Shown: positions 7,387-14,311 of the stretch, piece after piece | Layout: each line of letters starts with the position of its first letter | Position numbering within the stretch: the stretch's first letter is position 1 | Assembly (NCBI GenBank): GCA_903905685.1 | Contig: CAIVHI010000473.1 | Span: forward strand, 1-16,447 | Origin: an uncultured Bacteroidota bacterium | Lineage (GTDB): Bacteria; Bacteroidota; Bacteroidia; Chitinophagales; Chitinophagaceae | Length of the DNA stretch: 16,447 bases | Direction: 5' to 3' | Notes under the pieces: model-generated | What the model was told of the DNA's origin: nothing | Database searches by the model: none | What the model saw: the letters and a program-made list of their open reading frames with translations, nothing else | Made by a program: the position numbers and the translations under genes

Positions 7387-7703
7387 TAAACCCGATTCAA
7401 GCAATCTGCCCTCCCCGCAAAGCCGCCCACTGCCGTTTTGCGGGCAATGCGGGATGGTCGAGGTATGCGGATTACATGGGTTATACCGTCTTTCAAAAGG
7501 ACGGACACGATAACGTTTACATTGCAGGCACTTTTGCCGATTCGCTTAGTATTGGGAGTATCATGTTAACGGCGCCGGTGCCAAATATGCCCCAATCCCG
7601 CATCCCCTACCTAACCCTGCCACCGCTTGCCTACGGTGTGTACATCCTGAAGCTACAGCGTGCCGATGGGGTGAATTGTTTGAGGCTTGTCGTGAAAAGG
7701 TGA
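7387..7703 (+). pseudogene. Relic of a T9SS cargo gene: one repeat fragment joined to a sorting-tail fragment
   Basis: The frame open to the TGA at 7701-7703 reads AGNAGWSRYADYMGYTVF upstream of and through an ATG at 7476. It continues HDNVYIAGTFADSLSIGSIM, a typical SBBP/propeller repeat (compare GNxYxxGxF-x5-L/F-x3-L in the protein at 14312-16099). After about 15 residues it jumps to LAYGVYILKLQRADG...LRLVVKR, which looks like the end of a type-A T9SS sorting domain (G-x-Y-x-L-x-h, then a terminal VVK-R). A real cargo protein would have several repeats, a signal peptide and a complete sorting domain, so this is best read as an internally deleted remnant. It lies immediately behind the rlmN stop. 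A 75-residue ORF starting at 7476 survives, but without a signal peptide it is unlikely to be a functional secreted protein. Confidence 0.55.
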
Positions 7704-7772
7704 ATGTCGCAACAAACCGAGTCCCGGCAACCCCTGGTTTAACACACTAAGATTTTGGCAGTCGTCGGGCGG

Positions 7773-9275
7773 TCAATACCGGTTAGCTATCGCATAGGGG
7801 TCTACCAATACCTCAAACCGGCGAGGGTCGGGTTGCAGGGTGTTGAGGTCATAAACGGTATACCAGCCCGGCTTGCCGCCCGGCGATGCATGGTGGGCAG
7901 TGCCATCAAGATTGGTACTGCATACGTATACCAGCCCATCCTGCTCATCCACACATACATCATGCGGCTCATAAAAATCGCCATACAGGATGTGCACTAC
8001 TTTGTCGGTCGTGTAGTCTATCACATATACCGAGCCCTTGCGGCCGGGCAACACACCCGCGCTGGAATCGTACATACAGGTCACAAACATCCAGTGTTTC
8101 GACTCGCAAATGGCAAATTCCTGAGGATAGATGCCGACCGGTATGGAATCGAGTACCGCACAACTGTGCGCATCTACCACACGAACCTCGTTGCTGTTTT
8201 CGCAGGATACGTAAAATTTCGAATAGTCGGGCAGCATCTGCAACTGATGGGGGTCGGGCGTGCCGGGCGCCGATGTATAGGTGGTGGATGAGCCCTTGAT
8301 AGGGATGGTTTTATAGGACTTTGGACTATTGCAATACCGATAAACCACATTGCCATATTGCGACGCTATGAAAAAAGTGTCGAACGATGGATTGCTTTCT
8401 ATGCCATGCGGGTTGGAGAACGATAGCCCGCCCACATAGTAGTCTACCGCCATGGCATCGGCATTAATGACCGAGAAACCGCCAAATCCGAGCCAGTTGG
8501 TAGCCGCTATGGCGGTATCCGATGCCGGGTCGTTCAACAATATACTCCATTTCGACCCGCTGGGCCCCGTCACCCCGCTCATGTCCACTTGAGATATCAC
8601 GTGGTCGGTATTGGCATCGATTTTTTGGATGTAGTTGCCGGCATAGAAAATGACATATCCATACTGTCCCGAATTGGAGAAGCACACATCGTGTGCCGAT
8701 TCGATGTCTACCGGATTGGCACCAATCGGGAAGTAGCGCATCACCATTTTACTCTGGGCGTCAATCACCCCCATAATGTCGTTGCCCGTCATGGTGAGGT
8801 ATATTTTCTGGCGGGTATCGGGGTTGGAGGCAAAGGGGATGTTGCCGCCGGCATCGGGTGCTCCCTGGGCAATCCAGTCGTGCAGCACCTCATATTCTGC
8901 CTTGCTGAGATGCGGCATTACCCTGTCGGGCGTGCTGTAGGGCATGGTGGGCAGCCGCACAAACCCGAGCGATGAGTCGGTATTGGTTACATAAAGCAAT
9001 GGGCTGTACATGGGGCTGTAGGCTATTACCGCCGCTCCATTGTTGCCCCCCTGAAAAAGGTGTTCCCAAGTGTCCAGCAGCAGTCCGTCGGCATTTTGGT
9101 GGCTCGCGGCATTGTGGCAGCCCGATATGGCGCATTTGTTGAGCAGAATGGCGGCCACACGGGGTGGGAAATTGCCATTCGGCACAATGGGTTGAGGCTG
9201 GTGTTTGCAGCCCATAAAGCATGCCGCACCCAGAAACAACATAGCCCCCAACCAAGCGAAAATCCGTTTACCCAC
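7773..9275 (-). CDS. Lipoprotein with c-type cytochrome motif and YVTN/YncE-like beta-propeller
   Basis: This 500-residue protein starts with a lipoprotein signal (MGKRIFAWLGAMLFLGAACF) and a lipid-anchor cysteine at residue 23 (FMGC). A short haem-like domain follows: CAISGCH at 48-54 (C-x4-C-H, where classic c haems use C-x2-C-H), a candidate axial Met in VMPHLS (M120), and WIAQGAPD, an ending typical of small cytochrome modules. Residues about 155-500 contain repeated propeller blades with YncE/YVTN character (IGANPVDIESAHDVCFSNSG, MLPDYSKFYVSCENSNEVRV, IPVGIYPQEFAICESKHWMF, GSVYVIDYTTDKVV). It is probably exported and membrane-anchored, with a redox, sensing or binding role; no function is established. 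The start is a GTG at 9275, because no in-frame ATG gives a full signal peptide and TACCTTTA lies 17 nt upstream. No partner cytochrome genes are adjacent. Confidence 0.85.
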   Translation of the reverse strand: MGKRIFAWLGAMLFLGAACFMGCKHQPQPIVPNGNFPPRVAAILLNKCAISGCHNAASHQNADGLLLDTWEHLFQGGNNGAAVIAYSPMYSPLLYVTNTDSSLGFVRLPTMPYSTPDRVMPHLSKAEYEVLHDWIAQGAPDAGGNIPFASNPDTRQKIYLTMTGNDIMGVIDAQSKMVMRYFPIGANPVDIESAHDVCFSNSGQYGYVIFYAGNYIQKIDANTDHVISQVDMSGVTGPSGSKWSILLNDPASDTAIAATNWLGFGGFSVINADAMAVDYYVGGLSFSNPHGIESNPSFDTFFIASQYGNVVYRYCNSPKSYKTIPIKGSSTTYTSAPGTPDPHQLQMLPDYSKFYVSCENSNEVRVVDAHSCAVLDSIPVGIYPQEFAICESKHWMFVTCMYDSSAGVLPGRKGSVYVIDYTTDKVVHILYGDFYEPHDVCVDEQDGLVYVCSTNLDGTAHHASPGGKPGWYTVYDLNTLQPDPRRFEVLVDPYAIANRY

Positions 9276-9292
9276 TTCCCCGAATATTTTTA

Positions 9293-9300
9293 TAAAGGTA
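9293..9300 (-). promoter_or_regulatory. -7-like box (TACCTTTA) for the haem/propeller lipoprotein
   Basis: On the minus strand TACCTTTA ends 17 nt before the GTG start at 9275. It differs from TAnnTTTG only in the last base, and the same octamer serves the gene at 12869. No TTG lies at -33 spacing. Confidence 0.35.
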
Positions 9301-9382
9301 AGGCCTGGTAGATTCCGACGGCATTACAGCGGCGAAAAAGACAATACGGCAGGCCAAAGGGATAGGTTTGGCACGAATGCCT

Positions 9383-9390
9383 TACTTTTA
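9383..9390 (+). promoter_or_regulatory. Possible -7 box (TACTTTTA) upstream of nadK
   Basis: TACTTTTA lies 79 nt before the nadK ATG, in the 194-bp divergent gap. A TTTG lies 12 nt further upstream, too close for the usual -33 spacing. This is weak evidence, listed because nothing better precedes nadK. Confidence 0.2.
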
Positions 9391-9469
9391 CTTGCTGTAG
9401 AGGCAACCGCGTTCTCGAGCCGCCGCCAACGGTGGGCTCCGGCACTGGAGAAACAGCCCTCGCCGACCT

Positions 9470-10348
9470 ATGTTAGTAGCAATCTACAATAGGGTATTCG
9501 ACCCGATTGATGTACCCATCATCAAAAAGATACTCGATTTGGTGGAGGCCCACCGCCTGCAACCCGTCTTTTTCAAGGATTTTTACGAGCGCATCAGTGC
9601 CTTCTGTCCCTTTGCAGAGACGCCCAAACTGTTTACAGGCAAAAAAGACCTGCCCCGCAATACCGATATGTTCCTGAGCCTTGGCGGCGACGGCACCATT
9701 CTGGATGCCGTATGCTTCGTGGGCAACTCGGGTATTCCACTCATCGGCATCAACTTGGGCAGGCTTGGCTTTCTGGCCGCCATTCCGGAGGAGGAAGTGG
9801 AAGAAGCCCTGCTGTCGCTGGTACGGGGGTCTTATACCGTGGAAAAACGCACCCTCGTCCACCTTGATTCCAGCATACCCCTGTTTGATGGCGCACCTTA
9901 TGCGCTGAACGAGTTCACGCTGCACCGGCAAGACACGTCGTCGATGATCAAGATTCACACCTACCTCAATGGCGAATTCCTGAATACCTATTGGGCCGAC
10001 GGGTTGATAGTGTCTACCCCCACGGGGTCCACGGGTTATTCGCTCAGTTGCGGTGGCCCGGTAGTATTTCCGCAAACCTCCAGTTTCGTCATTACCCCCG
10101 TTGCGCCCCACAACCTCAACACCCGCCCCATCGTGGTGCCCGACGACAATGTGATTTCCTTCGAAATAGAAGGCCGCTCCGAGCACTTCCTCTGCACCCT
10201 TGATGCGCGCACGGAGATGATTCGCAGCACCGTTCAACTTGCCGTAAAAAAGGAGAGCTTCACCATCTCCCTCGTTCGCCCCGACGAACACAATTTTCTA
10301 AAAACCATCAGGCAAAAGCTGTACTGGGGGATAGACAAGCGGAATTGA
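9470..10348 (+). CDS. nadK: NAD kinase
   Basis: NadK phosphorylates NAD to NADP using ATP or polyphosphate and is the only route to NADP. The 292-residue product carries the diagnostic GGDGT at residues 72-76 (with the catalytic Asp), GINLGRLGFL, the NE pair at 147-148 (ALNEFTLHR) and the substrate-binding TPTGSTGYS at 183-191, in the right order and spacing. The C-terminus (FLKTIRQKLYWGIDKRN) agrees with full-length Bacteroidota NadK, so the gene is intact even though an IS30 relic begins directly after its stop. The ATG at 9470 gives the usual N-terminus MLVAIYNRVFDP. It is divergent from the haem/propeller lipoprotein. Confidence 0.97.
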   Translation: MLVAIYNRVFDPIDVPIIKKILDLVEAHRLQPVFFKDFYERISAFCPFAETPKLFTGKKDLPRNTDMFLSLGGDGTILDAVCFVGNSGIPLIGINLGRLGFLAAIPEEEVEEALLSLVRGSYTVEKRTLVHLDSSIPLFDGAPYALNEFTLHRQDTSSMIKIHTYLNGEFLNTYWADGLIVSTPTGSTGYSLSCGGPVVFPQTSSFVITPVAPHNLNTRPIVVPDDNVISFEIEGRSEHFLCTLDARTEMIRSTVQLAVKKESFTISLVRPDEHNFLKTIRQKLYWGIDKRN

Positions 10349-10789
10349 GGAGTTGGGCCACAAGTCGCCGCTGCCCACCATCGTCGACCGCACGTCGGGT
10401 TACGGCATCATAAGGAAGCTCGATTCCAAGGAAGCGGAACACACCGCAGGCAAGGTCGAGGCCCCGACCCCGTTCAAAGGATGTTGCCATACCGTCAGTT
10501 CCTACAACGCCCGGGAATTCGCAAAGCACGAAACGGTGGCCGAAAAATTGGGAATCGAATACAACTTTAAGAATCCCTACCACAGTTGGTTGAGGGGCTC
10601 CAACGAAAACTTCGACCGGTTGGCACGGCAGTATTCGCCAAAAAACCGACTTGTCCAAAATCACCGATGAAGAGGTACGGATGGGGTTCGGGACGAACTC
10701 AACAACCGGGAACGAAAAGGCTGGGGTAGGTTTCTCCCAACCAATACCTTTGCAATCTATCGTTAATGGAAGTTGCATTTGGTACTTGA
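10349..10789 (+). pseudogene. IS30-family transposase relic, 5' truncated and frameshifted
   Basis: Starting right after the nadK stop, the sequence reads LGHKSPLPTIVDRTSGYGII and continues to NPYHSWLRGSNENFDRLARQ. This is the C-terminal catalytic part of an IS30 transposase (family form: GHKSALVTLVDRKS...DNGKEFAGHE...PYSSWERGTNENTNGLIRQY). The second catalytic Asp of the usual DNG-x-EF is missing (here YNAREF), while the Glu of NEN is kept. After SPK the frame shifts (KITDEEV from about 10654), shifts again (DELNNRER from about 10692), and shifts a third time to KRLG-stop-VSPNQYL, ending MEVAFGT at the TGA 10787-10789. There are thus three frameshifts and one internal stop, and the N-terminal helix-turn-helix half is gone. 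It cannot encode an active transposase. Confidence 0.85.
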
Positions 10790-10831
10790 ATGTTGCTATC
10801 TTGAATAGAACAAAATTTGGGAGCCAGTCCA

Positions 10832-11260
10832 TCAATTCGGATATACATGCAAGGTTATGGGATATGCCTTGGTCACACCCGCCTCAGCCACCATAATATT
10901 GATCTGGTATTTGCCGGTGTCTTTTAGAGACGTTGCCGCGAGATGGAATGCAACATCGTAGTTGAGCTTGAAAGTATCGGAATCGGGAGTACAGGTTACA
11001 CTTGTCGGGAGCCCCTGCAAATAGCACGTGAGCGGATAATTCGCTACGTCTCCCGATAGGGCCCTAAATGAAAGACGGGTATCATAGTTGGTCGACGTAT
11101 TATTTACCCACACCGCCAGATAATTGAAGGTATCGGTACCAATGGTATCGTAACCATTTACAAGTATGGTATAGGAAGGAGCTACATGTGGCACCTGCCC
11201 ATCGGGCACTTTGTAGCACCCCGCCAGAAATATTAGAGACAAAAAACACCCATACTTCAT
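10832..11260 (-). CDS. Small lipoprotein of unknown function, Ig-like beta-rich
   Basis: This 142-residue product has a short, near-perfect lipoprotein signal: MKYGCFLSLIFLAGC, lipobox LAGC with the anchor cysteine at residue 15. The mature part resembles the Ig-like or bacterial repeat folds common in secreted Bacteroidota proteins (a GLPTSVTCTP turn, then SLKDTGKYQINIMVAEAGVT and PITLHVYPN at the end). The final YPN is not followed by the about 75 residues of a T9SS domain, so it is probably coincidence. Reading the same frame further upstream would give a longer protein, but the ATG at 11260 places the lipobox correctly. It lies 4 nt after the stop of the upstream beta-barrel gene on the same strand, so the two are probably co-transcribed. 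Confidence 0.75.
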   Translation of the reverse strand: MKYGCFLSLIFLAGCYKVPDGQVPHVAPSYTILVNGYDTIGTDTFNYLAVWVNNTSTNYDTRLSFRALSGDVANYPLTCYLQGLPTSVTCTPDSDTFKLNYDVAFHLAATSLKDTGKYQINIMVAEAGVTKAYPITLHVYPN

Positions 11261-11264
11261 AACA

Positions 11265-11945
11265 TCAAAATTTGTAGGCCACGCCACAGTTGAAAATACC
11301 CCTATACCCCAATCCGCCCTGCATAAAACCGCTGAATTTACGCCCCACCCTGATGCCAAAGGGCGAAATATAGGGGGTTAAGTTGAGTAAGACACTCCCG
11401 AGCACCATGCTGGAGCCAAGGGAATTTACCCCATTGCTGAAGTGGCTGTAATAATAAGGTCCACTGTAGGTATCTACTTCATCCCGCACGCTAAATCCTA
11501 GCCCTATGGTGCCATAAAAACGGACGAATCCTTTGAAAATCCTGAAGTAGCTGAACTGCATCTCGGGAGCTATGGTGAGGACCTGCATCTTGTAGTTACC
11601 CAGTGCGGTGGCCTCATAATCAACATGGTGGGTCGTTCGCCGTACTACAACCTTATCCCATGCGCCGCTCCCAGATTCAAATGCAATGGTAAGTCCGAAA
11701 GCCATATGCTTGTTACGGTGGTATTGGCAATCGACTTCCAACACACCGGTGCCGGCCCCCATAACATATGGTGACCTATAATCTGTCCCGACACCTACGA
11801 ACGACATACCTGTGGGGATTCCGTAACTCAACCGCAATTCGGGTCCATGCAGATTATTGCTTCGGATGGTAGTAGAATCCTGCCTCGCCATGAGGGCCGA
11901 GCTGTAAGAAACGATCAATAATGCCCCTATGACAACACGCTTCAT
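11265..11945 (-). CDS. Outer-membrane beta-barrel protein
   Basis: The product is about 226 residues: a signal peptide MKRVVIGALLIVSYSSALMA, then a mature region of alternating aromatic and glycine-rich strands (ELRLSYGIPTGMSFVGVG, KHMAFGLTIAFESGSG, VRFYGTIGLGFSVRDE, SGFMQGGLGYRGIFNCGVAY). It ends in a terminal Phe (YKF), the C-terminal signature of Gram-negative outer-membrane barrels. The size fits an 8-stranded barrel. I prefer the ATG at 11945 for its clean signal peptide; in-frame ATGs at 11969 and 11981 are possible. It is first in a two-gene minus-strand unit with the small lipoprotein, an arrangement that suggests the two act at the same membrane. No specific function can be named. 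Confidence 0.78.
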   Translation of the reverse strand: MKRVVIGALLIVSYSSALMARQDSTTIRSNNLHGPELRLSYGIPTGMSFVGVGTDYRSPYVMGAGTGVLEVDCQYHRNKHMAFGLTIAFESGSGAWDKVVVRRTTHHVDYEATALGNYKMQVLTIAPEMQFSYFRIFKGFVRFYGTIGLGFSVRDEVDTYSGPYYYSHFSNGVNSLGSSMVLGSVLLNLTPYISPFGIRVGRKFSGFMQGGLGYRGIFNCGVAYKF

Positions 11946-11984
11946 AAACCGAAATATTTGTTTAGGCATAGCTGTATTCATCAA

Positions 11985-12351
11985 GGTGATTCCTGCTTTG
12001 AAATTGAAAAACCCGCAGTGACGTCGCCATGTTAGCTATTGGCTTTAAATACTATCGCCCGGGAGGATCACAGACTATTAGGAAGAGGGATCGAATTCCA
12101 TCTCACAACAGTTGTTCGCGGCAAATATCACGTCAACGGAATAGCAACGTAAAGGTACTTTTTACCGGCTATTGCGCTTTTTTTACTTTACGCCACATAG
12201 TTTGGTGCATTTCGAACGATGTTGATGCTCAATAGGCTATTTCGATACTATAGCCCCGTTTTATAAAAAGTGATTGCGGCAAAATTGCGTTGGGTCTTAA
12301 CGATGCTGCCGTACCCAGGAAACCATCTCCGGCATCCGTTTTTTTCCATTC
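11985..12351 (-). other. Intergenic stretch of 367 bp without a supported gene
   Basis: Six-frame reading shows frequent stops and no recognisable protein fragment; short open frames here have no signal peptide or known motif. The sequence is AT-rich compared with the housekeeping genes. On the minus strand it holds TACCTTTA (12150-12157) and GATATTTG (12123-12130), both near the phylum -7 consensus, so it may contain the promoter and a long leader of the beta-barrel operon. Confidence 0.4.
12150..12157 (-). promoter_or_regulatory. Possible -7 box (TACCTTTA) for the barrel/lipoprotein pair
   Basis: This is the same TACCTTTA octamer as before the genes starting at 9275 and 12869, but about 200 nt upstream of the barrel start and without a -33 TTG. 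It is a weak candidate. Confidence 0.2.
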
Positions 12352-12661
12352 CTATGTACTGCCACCTTCGGCAGGTGCAGCTTTCTCCTCCTCCATCCGG
12401 TAGGGCACCGTGATGATTTCGGCACCCACACGGCTTCGATTTTCGAGATGGTTTTGATGGTGAAATTGTGGAAGCCGCAGAGCCATTTGCTGATTTCGGC
12501 TTCTGTTTTGCCCATTGCATTCGCCAAGTCTCTTTGCATCATGCCATTTTATCCCATCAACAACTCCATCTGATGGGCAATCTCAAGGAAGTGGTCAATA
12601 AAATTATTGGTTTCTTGAGGTGTTTCGGCAGCAATTTTATCAAAAAGGCCGGTGTCTTCAT
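12352..12661 (-). pseudogene. Broken XRE-type helix-turn-helix regulator (antitoxin-like)
   Basis: Read on the minus strand, the frame gives GLFDKIAAETPQETNNFIDH, then FLEIAHQMELLMG, a TAA stop at 12549-12551, and in the same frame NGMMQRDLANAMGKTEAEIS, KWLCGFHNFTIKTISKIEAV. This is the layout of small Bacteroidota XRE regulators (leader helix, then Q-x-DLA-x-x-x-GKTESEISKWLSG-HNFTxxTI-KIE). Near 12424-12432 the frame is lost, apparently by one missing base. In the next frame GAEIITVPYRMEEEKAAPAE continues to a natural end at 12352-12354. The likely ATG at 12661 (MKT) is out of frame with the rest, suggesting a third lesion. The regulator is therefore dead. Such genes often sit beside a type II toxin, but no recognisable toxin lies on either side. 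Confidence 0.75.
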
Positions 12662-12790
12662 TTTGTCGTGACGTTGTAATTTTCGGTATCGTTGATTTAT
12701 CAATTAGAAAGCGACCTTCCCAAACTCCCTGTATTTTCGAATCTCGACAACCCACTCAATTTAAAAGTTAAATAGACAGTAGGGGTATTT

Positions 12791-12832
12791 TTGACGTCCT
12801 AATCCGGTCTATTCTTGACATCTTACTCCGTT
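12791..12832 (+). repeat. Two imperfect direct repeats, 24 bp apart
   Basis: TTGACGTCCTAATCCGGT (12791-12808) and TTGACATCTTACTCCGTT (12815-12832) agree at 14 of 18 positions. The second copy's TTG is also the candidate -33 element of the next gene. They may be operator sites, or the repeated ends of a vanished mobile element. Confidence 0.45.
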
Positions 12833-12846
12833 TTTTCATACCTTTA
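12815..12846 (+). promoter_or_regulatory. Promoter of the T9SS cargo gene at 12869 (TTG-N21-TACCTTTA)
   Basis: TTG at 12815-12817 and TACCTTTA at 12839-12846 are separated by 21 bp, matching the Bacteroidota pattern TTG-N17-23-TAnnTTTG except for the last base. The box ends 22 nt before the ATG at 12869. This is the only promoter in the window where both elements lie at the right spacing. Confidence 0.5.
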
Positions 12847-12868
12847 TATGTTAAAGCAGCCTGTAGTG

Positions 12869-14143
12869 ATGAAAAAGCACCTTTTCATTTTGGTCTTTGC
12901 GTTTGTTGTATTGCTGTGGGGCAGTGCCCGCGGACAATTGGTGAGTGGCAACTCGTACTTGAAGGGCAACTACCTAGAGCTGGGTGTAAATCCTAACGGC
13001 TACTTTGGCTCGGAAACATGCGCGCCGTCAGGCTACCATCCAGAATATTTGTGCAATCTCGGCTTCGTGGCCGACCCCTCCATGGACGGCTGGACCGTTG
13101 GTACCCCACCATATTTCGGCGACTATTTCCTGCCGGGCAGTCCCTATGAGGGCTTCGGCATACAAGCCAATGGATTGTTGGCCAACAGTTACGGGGGAGC
13201 CGGAGTCTCCCCATTCCTCCACGGCAGCAACATTTCCGATATGTTTGCAGGCGGCATATATACCGCCGTTTGGCAAGGCACTATCGATACGCTTTCCGAC
13301 AGCCTGCAAATAACCCAGGTGGTGACGCTGGATACCGGCAACCTCTATTTCAAGGTGGACGTCACACTGACCAATCTCGGTGTATTGCCATTGAACAACA
13401 TATATTATACCCGTAATTTGGACCCCGATAATGCCGAAGAAGAAAGTGGCACATTTTCCACCAACAATTACATCGTTGGGCAGGTAGCCGATACCGGTTT
13501 CAGTTTGGTGACTGCTATCGACCCCATTTACCAAATGGCATACTTGGGGTTAGGGTCTGCCGATACGAATTCGCGGGTATTTACGTTCGAATATTGGCCC
13601 ATGCAATACTACGTCCCCGATTTGTCGGTGCTTTTTGGTTCCCCGTCCGGCTTCACGTTTGCCCAAGGCGATTCTGTACCCAATGCCGACATCGGCATCG
13701 GTATAGCGTTCCGCATCGCGCACCTGTCGGGGGTAGACAGTGCGGCGGATAGCGTGGCGGGCAAAATCACCTCGGGCGGCCTGCACCCGGCCAACAGCAA
13801 GACTATCTCCTATTTCTTTTCCTTTAGTCCAGATGCGTCCACCAAAGCCCTACGCGGTGGCACCGACACTACGGTGACCGCAGTGCGTAACGTCAACACG
13901 GCTGCTACGCTCAAGGTATATCCCAACCCCGCAAAAAATGCTGTTTTCGTAGCCGGTTTGGAACCTTCAGACCATATCTGCATTTCCAACATGATGGGCA
14001 ATGTGTTCGACTTACCGCAAACGGGTTTTTCGGGTGGTACAGGTACTTACAGCGTGGCCGGCCTCGTTCCCGGTCATTACCTACTCCTCGTGACGGATGC
14101 TGTGGGCATGGTGAAGGCCCGATTGCCGGTAGAGCGCAATTAG
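12869..14143 (+). CDS. Secreted T9SS cargo protein of unknown function
   Basis: This 424-residue protein begins with a signal peptide (MKKHLFILVFAFVVLLWGSA, cleavage near ARG-Q). The mature region (about 22-340) is rich in Gly, Asn, Asp, Thr and aromatic residues. It includes the block LGFVADPSMDGWTVGTPPYF followed by GDYFLPGSPYEGFGIQANG; I believe this occurs in other secreted bacterial proteins, but I cannot name the family. Residues about 348-424 form a type-A T9SS sorting domain (LKVYPNPAKNAVFVAG...YSVAGLVPGHYLLLVTD...), removed after secretion across the outer membrane. I chose the ATG at 12869 because it gives a normal signal peptide; in-frame starts upstream (ATG 12848, TTG 12815) would add an odd N-terminal extension or overlap the promoter. 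It is probably cell-surface or released. Confidence 0.88.
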   Translation: MKKHLFILVFAFVVLLWGSARGQLVSGNSYLKGNYLELGVNPNGYFGSETCAPSGYHPEYLCNLGFVADPSMDGWTVGTPPYFGDYFLPGSPYEGFGIQANGLLANSYGGAGVSPFLHGSNISDMFAGGIYTAVWQGTIDTLSDSLQITQVVTLDTGNLYFKVDVTLTNLGVLPLNNIYYTRNLDPDNAEEESGTFSTNNYIVGQVADTGFSLVTAIDPIYQMAYLGLGSADTNSRVFTFEYWPMQYYVPDLSVLFGSPSGFTFAQGDSVPNADIGIGIAFRIAHLSGVDSAADSVAGKITSGGLHPANSKTISYFFSFSPDASTKALRGGTDTTVTAVRNVNTAATLKVYPNPAKNAVFVAGLEPSDHICISNMMGNVFDLPQTGFSGGTGTYSVAGLVPGHYLLLVTDAVGMVKARLPVERN

Positions 14144-14227
14144 GGTGCCCGAAAGTGGCATTACTCCTGCTTCCAGCCGGCCGTAGAGGTTGCCGGCAGC
14201 CGCGTAGACATGCCCCGTTGGGCACCC
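14143..14227. other. Long-loop inverted repeat (GGGTGCCC/GGGCACCC) between T9SS genes
   Basis: GGGTGCCC at 14143-14150 and GGGCACCC at 14220-14227 are perfectly complementary across 69 nt. The interval contains two copies of the self-complementary hexamer GCCGGC about 10 nt apart. It begins at the stop codon of the upstream gene. No T-run follows, so an intrinsic terminator is not supported. It may fold as a 3' structure or be chance in GC-rich DNA. Confidence 0.25.
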
Positions 14228-14311
14228 CCGCGAAATTCAAGCCACGATACCAACCATTTACAAATTTGCCATGTCTTTTACCTTGTCCGTTGCCAAAAAC
14301 CGGAGAAGCCC

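Noticed and set aside
6367..7404. A 345-codon minus-strand open frame opposite rlmN
   Set aside because: rlmN is unambiguous by radical-SAM and catalytic cysteine motifs; the antisense frame has no recognisable feature.
7755..8299. Plus-strand open frames opposite the haem/propeller lipoprotein
   Set aside because: The minus-strand gene has a lipoprotein signal, haem motif and propeller blades; the plus-strand frames have none.
12029..12235. A 68-codon plus-strand ORF upstream of the beta-barrel gene
   Set aside because: There is no recognisable motif, signal peptide or promoter, and the composition is random-like; treated as non-coding.
12248..12350. Short minus-strand ORF MEKNGCRRWF... 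just behind the broken regulator, considered as a toxin gene
   Set aside because: It is about 33 codons with no similarity to known toxins; it is probably the tail of an out-of-frame read-through.
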